A stretch of DNA of 39,480 nt from the NCBI RefSeq assembly GCF_001942305.1, contig NZ_MKKE01000037.1, positions 1 to 39,480 on the forward strand, written 5' to 3'. A program made the translations under genes and the position numbers. This DNA is from Saccharomonospora sp. CUA-673. Its GTDB lineage: Bacteria > Actinomycetota > Actinomycetes > Mycobacteriales > Pseudonocardiaceae. The notes below the pieces were generated by a model. It was not told the DNA's origin. It searched no databases and worked only from the letters and a program-made list of their open reading frames with translations. This document shows positions 27,198 through 36,400 of the stretch, piece by piece. Each line of letters opens with the position of its first letter. The stretch's first letter is position 1.

Positions 27198-28133
27198 CTA
27201 GTCGAAGGTGTGGGCTTGTTCGGGGAAGGTGCGGCCTCGGACGTCGGCGGCGAAGGCCTGCGCGGCGCGGGTCAGTTCGCCCGCGACGTCGCCGTAGCGT
27301 TTGACGAATCGGGGCGTGCCGCCGGTCCGCAGTCCGGCCATGTCCTGCCACACCAGCACCTGCGCGTCGCAGTGCGGGCCCGCACCGATGCCGACCGTCG
27401 GGACGGCGAGCTTCTCGGTCACGAGTTTCGCCGTCTCGCCGGGCACCATCTCCATCACGACCGCGAACGCGCCGGCCTCCTGCAGCGACAGCGCATCGTC
27501 GAGCAGCTCGACGCCGGCCTCGCCGCGGCCCTGCACGCGGTAGCCGCCGAGGTTGTGCTCGGACTGCGGGGTGAACCCGATGTGCCCCATCACCGGGATG
27601 CCGGCCGCGGTGATGGCCTCGACGTGCGGTGCGAACTGCCGGCCGCCCTCGAGTTTCACCGCGTGCGCGCGGCCCTCCTTCATGAACCGCACCGCCGTGG
27701 CGACGGCCTGTTCGACCGACACCTGGTACGAGCCGAACGGCAGGTCCGCGACGACGAGCGCGTGCGCCGCGGCGCCCGTCACGGCCCGCACGAGGGGGAG
27801 CAGTTCGTCGACGGTCACCGGGAGCGAGGTCTCGTAGCCGTAGACGTTGTTCGCCGCCGAGTCGCCGACAAGCAGCACGGGAATCCCCGCCTCGTCGAAC
27901 AGCCGTGCCGTGTACATGTCGTAGGCCGTCAGCATCGGCCACGGCTCACCGCGGTCCTTCATGGCCCGCAAATGCGGGATGCGGACCTTCTTCCGCGGCC
28001 GAGCGCCGGAATCACCGCCGGAAGGGGAGCCGGAACCGTACGGAGCCGCCGCCTCCTGTGGGGTTTCCGCGGCGGCGCCGACCGTGTGATCTGCGGATTC
28101 GGGCGTGATATCGGAATCGGATATCCGGGACAT
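27198..28133 (-). CDS. panB: 3-methyl-2-oxobutanoate hydroxymethyltransferase
   Basis: PanB transfers a hydroxymethyl group from methylene-tetrahydrofolate to 2-oxoisovalerate, the first step of pantothenate synthesis. The 311-residue protein contains the expected [34 protein letters not shown] region with metal-binding Asp, then [14 protein letters not shown] and [17 protein letters not shown]. The first 45 residues are a Ser/Pro/Gly-rich extension not needed for catalysis, so translation might begin further in, but ATG 28133 is intact. The gene is convergent with the corrinoid-binding-like gene. Confidence 0.96.
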   Translation of the reverse strand: MSRISDSDITPESADHTVGAAAETPQEAAAPYGSGSPSGGDSGARPRKKVRIPHLRAMKDRGEPWPMLTAYDMYTARLFDEAGIPVLLVGDSAANNVYGYETSLPVTVDELLPLVRAVTGAAAHALVVADLPFGSYQVSVEQAVATAVRFMKEGRAHAVKLEGGRQFAPHVEAITAAGIPVMGHIGFTPQSEHNLGGYRVQGRGEAGVELLDDALSLQEAGAFAVVMEMVPGETAKLVTEKLAVPTVGIGAGPHCDAQVLVWQDMAGLRTGGTPRFVKRYGDVAGELTRAAQAFAADVRGRTFPEQAHTFD

Positions 28134-28342
28134 CGCTGTCGACCGTCCTTCCCTCGAGGCCCTCGGTCGGGTCCCCGGGTTCGTGGATCGTGATGCCTCG
28201 AGAGTGACAGGCCGTGAGACACGCCAGGAAGCGCCGTGCGAGCACCCTCACAGGTCATCCGGACTGGGTAGTCGCATGATCACGCTGTGTGCGACGCCAT
28301 TTCGGGTTTCGGTTCGGCCGATAGCGTGATAGGTAGTTCGCT

Positions 28343-29032
28343 ATGCTGCCGGAGCTCCGCGGTCACTCGACGCTCGTCGTGGTGCGCAGAGCGGGGATTT
28401 CCCTGCTGGTCATCGCTATCGTCGGCCAGCTCGGCTGGTTGGCGGAATTCGTGCTGCCCACGCACATGTCGCCGTTGCACACCGTGACCTCCGGACTCGC
28501 GGCTCCGGGTGAACCGCACGCGGTCGTGTTTCGCACGATGGAGGTCGTCTCCGGCATCGCGTTGATCCTGTCGGTGCCGCCGATGCTGCGGCTCGCGCCG
28601 GTGCAACGCCGGGCCCGGGTGACGATCTCGTTGGTCGGCGTGCTCGGCATCGCCTACGTACTGCGCGGTGCCTTCCCGATCGAGTGCGTGCCCGGAGCGG
28701 GCGGCGTGTGCACTCCCGATCCGGCGTTGACGTCCGGCGGCTACATCAACTTCTCCGCCTCGATGCTCGTGAGCCTGCTGTGCGCGGTCGGCCCGATCAG
28801 CCTGCTGATGTGGTGGCTCGGCCGGTGGACGATCGCACCGATGACGGGCATCGTGATCGGCACGGTGTCCTGGGCCGTGCTCGTGCTCGACAGCATGATC
28901 GGCCCCGGGATCTACGCCGGACTCGCCTCGCGCGCCCAGATGATCGGCGCGAGCATCGTCCTCGGCGTCGGCGCGGTCTACATCGCGCGGACGGCACGCG
29001 TCGGCCCGCTCAGAACAGAGTCGGCTCCGTGA
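28343..29032 (+). CDS. DUF998-like integral membrane protein
   Basis: A 229-residue protein with about six hydrophobic helices, beginning RRAGISLLVIAIVGQLGWLAEF and ending MIGASIVLGVGAVYIARTAR. An extracytoplasmic loop contains two cysteines (IECVPGAGGVCTPDPALTSGGYINFSASML), probably disulfide-bonded. The pattern resembles DUF998 membrane proteins, whose role is unknown. ATG 28343 is used; a start at the GTG 28379 is possible. The 3' end overlaps the end of the convergent ogt gene by 23 bases. Confidence 0.75.
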   Translation: MLPELRGHSTLVVVRRAGISLLVIAIVGQLGWLAEFVLPTHMSPLHTVTSGLAAPGEPHAVVFRTMEVVSGIALILSVPPMLRLAPVQRRARVTISLVGVLGIAYVLRGAFPIECVPGAGGVCTPDPALTSGGYINFSASMLVSLLCAVGPISLLMWWLGRWTIAPMTGIVIGTVSWAVLVLDSMIGPGIYAGLASRAQMIGASIVLGVGAVYIARTARVGPLRTESAP

Positions 29033-29615
29033 GATGCACGCCCTCGGCCGCGAGGATGCGTTCCTTCGTGGCCAGGCCGCCCGGTGCGGAGAACCCGCCG
29101 GGCCTGCCGTCGGCGGCGAGAATGCGGTGGCACGGAACGATCGGGGCGAACGTGTTGGCGCCCAGCGCGCCGCCCACGGCCCGCGCGGCACCCGGATCGC
29201 CGAGCCGGGCGGCCAGCTCCCCGTAGGTGACGGTCGTCCCGCGGGGGATCGCGCGGGCCTGTGCGTACACCCGCGCGGCGAACGGTGGAACCCCGTCCAG
29301 GTCCAGGGGAATCGTCGACAGGTCGACGTCCTGGCCCGCCAGTGACGCCGTCACGAGCGCGATCGCCGACCGGATCGACGCCGGAGCCTCGGACGGCGCG
29401 CACTCCCGCCCGCCGTCGACGCGCTCCCGCAGCCGCGTCATCGTCGTGTCGGCGTCGCCGTCCGGCAGCTGACACGCGACGACCACAGTGAACTCCCCGG
29501 TGGCATCCCCATCCGCCACGTCGCTGTTGCGCCAGGCGATACCGCAGGGGCCGATCGCCGTCGGATACACCGCGAGCCGCACGGCGGCCCCGGTGCCGTC
29601 GGTCGGGACGGTCAC
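29010..29615 (-). CDS. ogt: Methylated-DNA--protein-cysteine methyltransferase
   Basis: This protein repairs O6-alkylguanine by transfer to its own cysteine. The 201-residue product has the active site VPCHRIL (near 168) with the helix-turn-helix segment GTTVTYGELAARLGDPGAARAVGGALGAN before it and the PGGFSAPGGLATKERIL wing after it. The N-terminal domain is short and divergent. GTG 29615 overlaps the stop of the upstream YqeB-like gene (GTGA), so the two are translationally coupled. Confidence 0.95.
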   Translation of the reverse strand: MTVPTDGTGAAVRLAVYPTAIGPCGIAWRNSDVADGDATGEFTVVVACQLPDGDADTTMTRLRERVDGGRECAPSEAPASIRSAIALVTASLAGQDVDLSTIPLDLDGVPPFAARVYAQARAIPRGTTVTYGELAARLGDPGAARAVGGALGANTFAPIVPCHRILAADGRPGGFSAPGGLATKERILAAEGVHLTEPTLF

Positions 29616-30334
29616 GACGGCACCCGGATGTACTGGCGGTGCTTCTCGTCGCGCACCGCCACCCGCAGCCTCACCAGTTCCCGGCGCAGCACCTCGACCT
29701 CGTCGGCGTCCTTGCCCTCGAGCGCGCGCTGGCGCGCCGCGAGGAGCGCCTCGGCGCCGGTCGGCAGTCCGGGCAGGTCGGGAACCCAGCGGCGGAACTC
29801 GTCGGCATGCGGATCGCCGTCGTGCCAGCGGAATCCGTGCGCGGTGAAGGCATCCCGGAGTTTCCGCTCGCTCAGATCGGTCGTGCGGCGGACGAGCTCC
29901 GCGGTGTCGGTGCCGAGGACGACGAGCTGCTTGCCGTCGACGAAGGCGCCGGCGACCTCGGCCCGGTCGACCGTGTCGGTGTGTCCGCCCGCCTGCACCT
30001 CGACGGTGGTGGCGCCGAACTGCACCTGCGAGCGTTCGTGCCACGCGATGCCGGCCATGACCAGCCCCGCGATCGCGCCTGCCGCCACCGGCGCGACGAG
30101 CACCCACGGGTCGGGCAGGCTCGCGACGAGCTCGGCCGGCCCCGCCAGCGGCGCCCACGGCAGCGTCACCCACCATTCGGCGAGCGCGGGCAGGCCCCAG
30201 CCGAGCAGCGCGCCCACCGCGGGGAACACGACGGCGATCGCCGCGTACGCCCAGCGCGGTTCCTCCACGGTCACCGTGCCCGCCTCGGCGGATGCCCCGG
30301 TGCGGGCCGGGTTGCCGCGTTCGTGTGCCGTCAT
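29612..30334 (-). CDS. YqeB-like membrane protein
   Basis: A protein of 240-244 residues with two hydrophobic hairpin segments (YAAIAVVFPAVGALLGWGLPAL and WVLVAPVAAGAIAGLVMAGI) followed by a cytoplasmic domain that looks PH-like (VQFGATTVEVQAGGHTDTVDRAEVAGAFVDGKQLVVL). A charged helical C-terminus follows. It resembles YqeB-family proteins of unknown function. ATG 30334 is chosen over ATG 30346, which directly abuts the only G-rich ribosome-site candidate. Its stop overlaps the ogt start. Confidence 0.75.
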   Translation of the reverse strand: MTAHERGNPARTGASAEAGTVTVEEPRWAYAAIAVVFPAVGALLGWGLPALAEWWVTLPWAPLAGPAELVASLPDPWVLVAPVAAGAIAGLVMAGIAWHERSQVQFGATTVEVQAGGHTDTVDRAEVAGAFVDGKQLVVLGTDTAELVRRTTDLSERKLRDAFTAHGFRWHDGDPHADEFRRWVPDLPGLPTGAEALLAARQRALEGKDADEVEVLRRELVRLRVAVRDEKHRQYIRVPS

Positions 30335-30377
30335 GACCTTGTCCATCCCCCAGTGATGTCAGCGGTGCCGCAGCGCG

Positions 30378-32108
30378 TCAGTGCGTCTCGCGCCAGAGGT
30401 TCGTCATCGGCAGCCTGCGGTCGCGGCCGAAGGCCTTGAAGGTGATCTTCGTGCCCGGCGGGTACTGCCTGCGCTTGTACTCGGCGGCGTCGACCATCCG
30501 CACCACGCGGTCGATGACCGCGGCGTCGAAACCGGCGGCGAGCAGGTCGGCGTAACCGCGGTCGCCCTCGATGTAGTCGTCGAGGATGTCGTCGAGCAAC
30601 GCGTAGTCCGGCAGCGAATCGGTGTCGACCTGGCCGGGTCGGAGCTCGGCCGACGGCGGCTTGGTGATCGAGTTCTCCGGGATCGGCGGCGTCTCACCGC
30701 GCTTGGTGGCCTCGTCGTTGCGCCACCGCGCCAGCTGCCACACGTGCGTCTTGAACAGGTCCTTGATCGGCGCGAAGCCGCCGACCGCGTCGCCGTAGAT
30801 CGTCGAGTACCCGACCGCCAGCTCCGTCTTGTTGCCCGTCGCCAACACGAGGTGTCCGTCCAGGTTGGACAGCGCCATCACGAGCATGCCCCGCACGCGC
30901 GCCTGGATGTTCTCCTCGGCCAGACCGTGCAGGGAGAGCTGATCGACGTACACCTTGACCATGTCGGCGATCGGCTCGAGACGGAAGTGGCAGCCGAGCC
31001 GTTCGGCCAGCTCGGCCGCGTCCGACTGCGAATGCTCCGACGAGTACGCCGACGGCATCGCGACCCCGTGCACCGCGTCCGGTCCGAGAGCGTCGACGGC
31101 CAGTGCGGCGACCACCGCCGAGTCGATGCCGCCGGACATGCCGAGCAGCACCGAGCGGAAGCCGTTCTTGGCGACGTAGTCGCGCAGACCGAGCACGAGC
31201 GCCGACCACACCTCGGCCTCGTCCGGCAGCGATTCGGCGATCAGCGGGCCCTCGAGGGGCGCGCCCGGCTCGGCCGGGGTGTCGCCGATGTCGACGTCGA
31301 GGTCGCGGCGCCGCACCGTCAGACCGGCGAACTCGCCGGCCGCCCCCGGGGCCTGCGCCGGGACCTCGACGTCGGTCAACAGCAGGTGCTCGGCGAACTG
31401 CGGCGCGCGGGCCAGCAACGTCCCGTCGACGCCCACGACCATCGAGTCGCCGTCGAAGACGAGGTCGTCCTGTCCACCGACGCAGTTCGTGTAGACCACC
31501 GGGGCGCCGGCCTCGCGCGCCCGCGACGCGACCAACGGCAGCCGGGCGTCGTCCTTCGCGCGCTCGTACGGCGAGGCGTTGGGCGCGACGATCACGTCGA
31601 CCCCCGCCTGTCCGAGCGCCGCGACCGGACCGCCGTCCTGCCACAGGTCCTCGCAGATGACCATGCCGACGTCGACCCCGTGCACCCGCACGACGTCGAG
31701 CTCGGTGCCCGGCTTGAAGTTGCGCCGCTCGTCGAACACGCCGTAGTTCGGCAGGTGGTGCTTGTACTGGGTGGCCACGACCGCGCCGCCCAGCAGCGCC
31801 GCGGCGGCGTTGCGCGGGCCGGTCTCGTCGGTGTCCAGGTAGCCGATGTAGGTGAGCACGTCCCCGCAGCCCGCCTCGGCCAGCCGCCGCGCGACGACAT
31901 CCACCTGTTCGCGCGACGCGCGCGCGAACGTCGCCCGCAACGCCAGGTCCTCGACCGGATACCCGGTGAGCGTCATCTCGGGGAACACGACGACGTGCGC
32001 GCCGGCGTCGGCCGCCGCCCGCGTCTGCTCGACGACCCGGTCGGCGCTGCCCGTGAGGTCACCGACGGTCGTGTTGATCTGGGCGAGTGCGATGCGCAGG
32101 TGCGGCAT
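30378..32108 (-). CDS. nadE: Glutamine-dependent NAD(+) synthetase
   Basis: This enzyme makes NAD from deamido-NAD, ATP and glutamine. The 576-residue protein has an N-terminal nitrilase-type glutaminase with its triad in FPEMTLTGYP (Glu), YKHHLPNYGVFDE (Lys) and VICEDLW (Cys). The C-terminal synthetase domain has the pyrophosphatase loop GMSGGIDSAV, then AMPSAYSSEHSQSDA and LVLATGNKTELAVGYSTIYGD. At about 576 residues it is the shorter of the two common glutamine-dependent types. ATG 32108 is the only suitable start. Confidence 0.96.
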   Translation of the reverse strand: MPHLRIALAQINTTVGDLTGSADRVVEQTRAAADAGAHVVVFPEMTLTGYPVEDLALRATFARASREQVDVVARRLAEAGCGDVLTYIGYLDTDETGPRNAAAALLGGAVVATQYKHHLPNYGVFDERRNFKPGTELDVVRVHGVDVGMVICEDLWQDGGPVAALGQAGVDVIVAPNASPYERAKDDARLPLVASRAREAGAPVVYTNCVGGQDDLVFDGDSMVVGVDGTLLARAPQFAEHLLLTDVEVPAQAPGAAGEFAGLTVRRRDLDVDIGDTPAEPGAPLEGPLIAESLPDEAEVWSALVLGLRDYVAKNGFRSVLLGMSGGIDSAVVAALAVDALGPDAVHGVAMPSAYSSEHSQSDAAELAERLGCHFRLEPIADMVKVYVDQLSLHGLAEENIQARVRGMLVMALSNLDGHLVLATGNKTELAVGYSTIYGDAVGGFAPIKDLFKTHVWQLARWRNDEATKRGETPPIPENSITKPPSAELRPGQVDTDSLPDYALLDDILDDYIEGDRGYADLLAAGFDAAVIDRVVRMVDAAEYKRRQYPPGTKITFKAFGRDRRLPMTNLWRETH

Positions 32109-32173
32109 ACGGCCATTGTCGCGCACCGGTTCGGACGCCCGCACCCATACAGGCGCCCGAACCGGCGGCCGGC

Positions 32174-34774
32174 TCAGCTGCGCTTCTTGCGGAGCATGCC
32201 GCGGACCTTCTTGAGGGCCTGCTCGGCATCCGAGTCGAACGGGTTGTCCTGCACCAGGTACGTCCACGTCGACGTCGGTCGCCGCACCCCCGCGGCGGCG
32301 AGATCCAGCCCGTCGGCGGTCAGATCGGCCTCGGCCAGCGTCCTGCGGGATCGCTTCACGGCGGCGTCGCGGATCTTGTGGAACTCCGGGATCGCCGCCC
32401 GGTGGAACTCGTCGAGCGGCTGCTCCCTGGCCATCGCCCGCAGGTGGATCGTCTCCCGCACGTTGTTGAGGAACGCCAGGTGATCGGCCCACAGCTGGTC
32501 GAGGTGGAACAGCATGATCCGCCGGCACGCCTCGGCCGACGCGTCCTCGCCGAGCGTCTCGGTGAGCTCGTCGAGGCGCTCGGCCGTGAGCGTCTTCGTC
32601 GACGCGGTGGTCCTGTCGTCAGCCTTGTTGTCGGCCGCGTCTTCGGCCGAGGTGTCGTCCGCGTCGTTGTCCGTGCTCGTGTCGGCCTCCGCCGTGACCT
32701 CGGTGTCCTCGGCAGCGGCGTCCGACTCGGCTTCCGCGGCTTGCTCGGGCGCCTCGGTGTCCTCGGTGTCCTCGCCGTCCTCGGTGTCCTTGCCGGACTT
32801 CGCGGTGCCGGTCTCGGCGGTGAGCAGGAGGTCCTTGGCGACGTCGGTCCGCAGCACCTCGTCGCGGTGGTTCAGCAGATCGGAGCGCTGGTGCTCGATC
32901 AGCCGCGTGTACCGCCAGGTGTTGCGGTGGATCTCCAGATCGGCGCCCTCGACGACGCGCTGGGCGTGGTTGATCTGCCGCTGCGCCGCCGGGTCGACGA
33001 CCTCGCCGGTCTCCTCGTCGGCCGTGATGCTCTCCGGCACGTCGGGCGCGCCGGAGAGCACGAGTTCGTCGTTGAGGCTGGCGAAGAACACCGAGCTGCC
33101 CGGATCGCCCTGTCGGCCCGCGCGGCCGCGCAGCTGGTCGTCGAGGCGGCTGCTCGGGTAGCGCGCCGTGCCGATCACGTGCAGTCCGCCGAGCTCGGCG
33201 ACCCGTTCGCGGTCGGAGCCGTCGGCCCCGCCGAGGCGGATGTCGGTGCCGCGGCCCGCCATCTGCGTCGAGACGGTGATCCGCTCGTAGGTGCCCGCCT
33301 CGGCGATGATCGCCGCCTCCTCGGCGTCGTTGCGCGCGTTGAGCACGACGCACGGCAGGCCGGCCTTCTCGAGCTTCTCGGCCAGCTCCTCCGATTCGGC
33401 CACGTCCTGGGTGCCGACGAGGATCGGCCGGCCGGTCGCGTGGACCTCCTCGATCTCCTTGACGATCGCGCGCAGCTTGTTGTTCGGCGCCGCGAAGATG
33501 CGGTCCGGGCTGTCGGAGCGCACGTTCGGCGTGTTCGGCGGGATCACCGCGACCTCGAGCTCGTAGAACTCGCGCAGCTGCTCGGCGACTGCCACCGCGG
33601 TGCCGGTCATGCCCGCGACCTGCGGGTACCGCGCGATGAGCGCCTGCACGGTGATCGAGTCGAGGATCTCGCCGCGATCGGACGGCGGCAGCTGTTCCTT
33701 CGCCTCCACCGCGGCCTGCAACCCGTCGGGCCAGCGCTGCAGTTCCGCCACCCGGCCGCGCGAGGAGTTGATCAGCTGGACCTTGCCGTCGCGCACCAGG
33801 TAGTCGACGTCGCGGGTCAGCAGGGCGTGGGCGTGCAGGGCGACGTTGACCGAGGCCAACCGGTCGGCGCCGTCCTCGGCGTACAGGTCGACCCCGCCGA
33901 GCGACTTCTCGACGATCGAGGCGCCCGCGGTCGTCAGCCATGCGTTGCGGCCGTCGGAGTCGGTCTCGTAGTGCAGACCCACCCGCAGCCTGCGGACGAT
34001 GTCGGCGACCTCGAGATCGGCGACGCCCGCGTCGACCGAACCGGCCATGACCAGCGGCACCCGCGCCTCGTCGACCAGCACCGAATCGGCCTCGTCGACG
34101 ATCGCGACCTCCGGTTCGGGCTGGGCGAGCTCGTCGACGTCGGTGACCAGCCGGTCGCGCAGCACGTCGAAGCCGATCTCGCTGACCGCGCCGTAGCAGA
34201 TGTCGGCGGCGTAGGCCTTGCGTCGCTCACCGGCGTCCAGCGACGGCTCGACCCAGCCGACGGACACGCCGAGCAGGTCGTACACCGGGCGCATCCACTC
34301 GGCGTCGCGGCGGGCGAGATAGTCGTTGACCGAGATGACGTGCACCCGCTTGCCCTGCAACGCGTGCCCCGCGGCCGCGAGCGCGCCGGCGAGCGTCTTG
34401 CCCTCACCGGTCTGCATCTGCACGACGTGGCCGGTCAGCAGGCCCATCGTGCCCAGCAGCTGGACGTCGAAGGCGCGCTCGTCGAGTCCGCGCCGCGCGG
34501 CCTCCCTGCCGAGCGCGCACACCTCGACCAGGTCGTCGTCGCCGAGCCCGGCGTCCTTGGCCCCCTTCTTGCCTGCCTGCTTGCGGCCGGTGGGCTCGTC
34601 GGCGGCGAGCCGCTCCCGCAGCGCGGTGGCGGCCTCGGTGAGCTCGGCGTCGTCGAGCTTCTCCAGCTCCGGCTCGCGCTTGCCGATCCGCGGCAGCAAC
34701 GCCTCGTAGCGGGTCAGCTCCACGCTCGCCGGGCGTTGGATGATCCTGCGCAACCGTTTGCCCACCCGGCCCAT
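32174..34774 (-). CDS. secA2: Accessory preprotein translocase ATPase SecA2
   Basis: SecA2 drives export of a subset of proteins in actinobacteria. The 866-residue protein has Walker A MQTGEGKT (about 120-127), VDEADSVLVDEAR, AGMTGTA, TQMAGRGTDI and GRAGRQGDPG, so both nucleotide-binding folds are present. It lacks the C-terminal zinc-binding tail of canonical SecA, ending LRKKRS. An acidic low-complexity insert of about 60 residues (660-723, rich in Glu, Asp, Thr and Ala) interrupts the helical scaffold region, beyond the usual SecA2 size. ATG 34774 starts MGRVGKRLRRI; an in-frame GTG at 34783 is possible. It is divergent from the lipoprotein peptidase gene, 56 bases away. Confidence 0.93.
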   Translation of the reverse strand: MGRVGKRLRRIIQRPASVELTRYEALLPRIGKREPELEKLDDAELTEAATALRERLAADEPTGRKQAGKKGAKDAGLGDDDLVEVCALGREAARRGLDERAFDVQLLGTMGLLTGHVVQMQTGEGKTLAGALAAAGHALQGKRVHVISVNDYLARRDAEWMRPVYDLLGVSVGWVEPSLDAGERRKAYAADICYGAVSEIGFDVLRDRLVTDVDELAQPEPEVAIVDEADSVLVDEARVPLVMAGSVDAGVADLEVADIVRRLRVGLHYETDSDGRNAWLTTAGASIVEKSLGGVDLYAEDGADRLASVNVALHAHALLTRDVDYLVRDGKVQLINSSRGRVAELQRWPDGLQAAVEAKEQLPPSDRGEILDSITVQALIARYPQVAGMTGTAVAVAEQLREFYELEVAVIPPNTPNVRSDSPDRIFAAPNNKLRAIVKEIEEVHATGRPILVGTQDVAESEELAEKLEKAGLPCVVLNARNDAEEAAIIAEAGTYERITVSTQMAGRGTDIRLGGADGSDRERVAELGGLHVIGTARYPSSRLDDQLRGRAGRQGDPGSSVFFASLNDELVLSGAPDVPESITADEETGEVVDPAAQRQINHAQRVVEGADLEIHRNTWRYTRLIEHQRSDLLNHRDEVLRTDVAKDLLLTAETGTAKSGKDTEDGEDTEDTEAPEQAAEAESDAAAEDTEVTAEADTSTDNDADDTSAEDAADNKADDRTTASTKTLTAERLDELTETLGEDASAEACRRIMLFHLDQLWADHLAFLNNVRETIHLRAMAREQPLDEFHRAAIPEFHKIRDAAVKRSRRTLAEADLTADGLDLAAAGVRRPTSTWTYLVQDNPFDSDAEQALKKVRGMLRKKRS

Positions 34775-34830
34775 CAACGCCACGCCTGGTCTCCCATCTC
34801 GTTCTCGTCCTGCGATGGCACGATCAGCAT

Positions 34831-36399
34831 GTGCCTTCTGCTGAACGCTACCTGGCTCTCGCCACATGTGTACTCGCCTTGGGCGGGATGACGACCGCCT
34901 GCTCCACCGGTGACGGGGAGCCGGAACAGCGCGGTCCCGTCGGTCCCGTGCCCGCCGGGTTGGACCGGTTCTACTCGCAGTCGTTGGAGTGGGGTGACTG
35001 CGCCCCGTACGCGACGTCGCAGACGGCGGAGCAGCTGTTCGGCGAGGACGGACTCGAATGCGCGCGGCTGACCGTGCCGCTGAGCTACGCCGAACCCGAC
35101 GGCGAGACGATCACCGTCGGCCTGCTGCGCCACGAGGCGGGCGGCTCCGACGACGAGCGCGTCGGATCGCTCGTGGTCAACCCCGGCGGCCCCGGCGCCT
35201 CCGGCATGGTCAACGTGGCGTCGATGGCGGGGCAGGTCGGCGACAGCGAGCTCGGACAACGTTTCGACCTCGTCGGTTTCGACCCGCGTGGGATCGGCGC
35301 GAGCGAACCCGCCGTCGAATGCCTGACCCCGGAGGAACGCGACGCCGACCGCGTCGACGACAGCGACCTCGACGGCAGCCCCGAGGGCGTGCGCAAGGCC
35401 GAACGGGAGGAACGCGAGTTCGTCGAGAAGTGCGTGGAACGCACCGAACACGGCGAGCAGATGCTGGCCAACCTCGGCACCCGCGACGTCGCGAAGGACA
35501 TGGACGTGCTGCGTTCGGTGCTCGGCGACCGCAAGCTCAGCTATCTCGGCTACTCATACGGCACACGCATCGGCTACACCTACGCCGACCAGTTCCCCGG
35601 CAACGTGCGTTCCCTCGTGCTCGACGGCGCGCTCGACCCGGAGCAGGACACGGTCGGATCGCTGGTGTCGCAGGGCGAGGGCTTCGGCAAGTCGTTCGAG
35701 GAGTTCGCCGCCTGGTGCGCCGAGCGCGGCGACTGCCCGCTCGACGGCGATCCCACGCAGGCCTACCAGGACCTGGTGCAGCCGCTGTTCGACGAACCGG
35801 CCGACGCCGGCGGCCGGCAGCTGTCGTACGAGGACGCCACGACCGGCACCATCCAGGCGCTGTACTCCGAGCAGATGTGGCCGCAGCTCGAGAGCGGTCT
35901 GGCCGAGCTGGCGAGGGGCGACGGTTCGACGCTGCTGGCACTGGCCGACATGTACAACGAGCGCGACCCGTCCGGCGAGTACGCCAACACCCAGGACGCG
36001 TTCACCGCCATCCGGTGCGTCGACGACCCGCCCGTGGAGGACGCCGACGAGATCCGCGAGGCGCAGACCCGCTACGCCGAGGTGGCGCCGTTCCTCGACT
36101 CCGGCAGGGAGCCGTCGTCGGCCCGCGACGCGTGCGCGTTCTGGCCGGTGGACAACACCTCGGAACCGCGGCTGCCGAACGTCGACGACGTCCCGCCGGC
36201 GTTGGTGATCTCCACGACCAACGACCCCGCGACGCCGTACCAGGCCGGGGTTCAGCTGGCCGAGGCCATGAACGGGCGCCTGCTCACGTTCGAGGGCAAC
36301 CAGCACACGGTGTTCCTGCTGGGCAACCAGTGCGTCGACGACATCGGCACGGACTACCTGATCAACGGCACGCTGCCCGACGACAACGCCCGCTGCTGA
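34831..36399 (+). CDS. Lipoprotein alpha/beta-hydrolase, tripeptidyl aminopeptidase / Hip1 (CaeA)-like
   Basis: A 522-residue exported serine peptidase. The N-terminal signal ends in a lipobox-like GGMTTAC. The hydrolase core has the oxyanion segment VNPGGPGASG, the nucleophile elbow GYSYGTRIG, the aspartate in TTNDPATPY, and the histidine in GNQHTVFL, within a TAP-like C-terminal domain. Relatives include Streptomyces tripeptidyl aminopeptidases and the M. tuberculosis Hip1/CaeA protease, which lies near panB and glnA2 there too. GTG 34831 gives the complete signal peptide. The gene ends one base before the convergent lipoprotein gene. Confidence 0.93.
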   Translation: MPSAERYLALATCVLALGGMTTACSTGDGEPEQRGPVGPVPAGLDRFYSQSLEWGDCAPYATSQTAEQLFGEDGLECARLTVPLSYAEPDGETITVGLLRHEAGGSDDERVGSLVVNPGGPGASGMVNVASMAGQVGDSELGQRFDLVGFDPRGIGASEPAVECLTPEERDADRVDDSDLDGSPEGVRKAEREEREFVEKCVERTEHGEQMLANLGTRDVAKDMDVLRSVLGDRKLSYLGYSYGTRIGYTYADQFPGNVRSLVLDGALDPEQDTVGSLVSQGEGFGKSFEEFAAWCAERGDCPLDGDPTQAYQDLVQPLFDEPADAGGRQLSYEDATTGTIQALYSEQMWPQLESGLAELARGDGSTLLALADMYNERDPSGEYANTQDAFTAIRCVDDPPVEDADEIREAQTRYAEVAPFLDSGREPSSARDACAFWPVDNTSEPRLPNVDDVPPALVISTTNDPATPYQAGVQLAEAMNGRLLTFEGNQHTVFLLGNQCVDDIGTDYLINGTLPDDNARC

Positions 36400-36400
36400 G

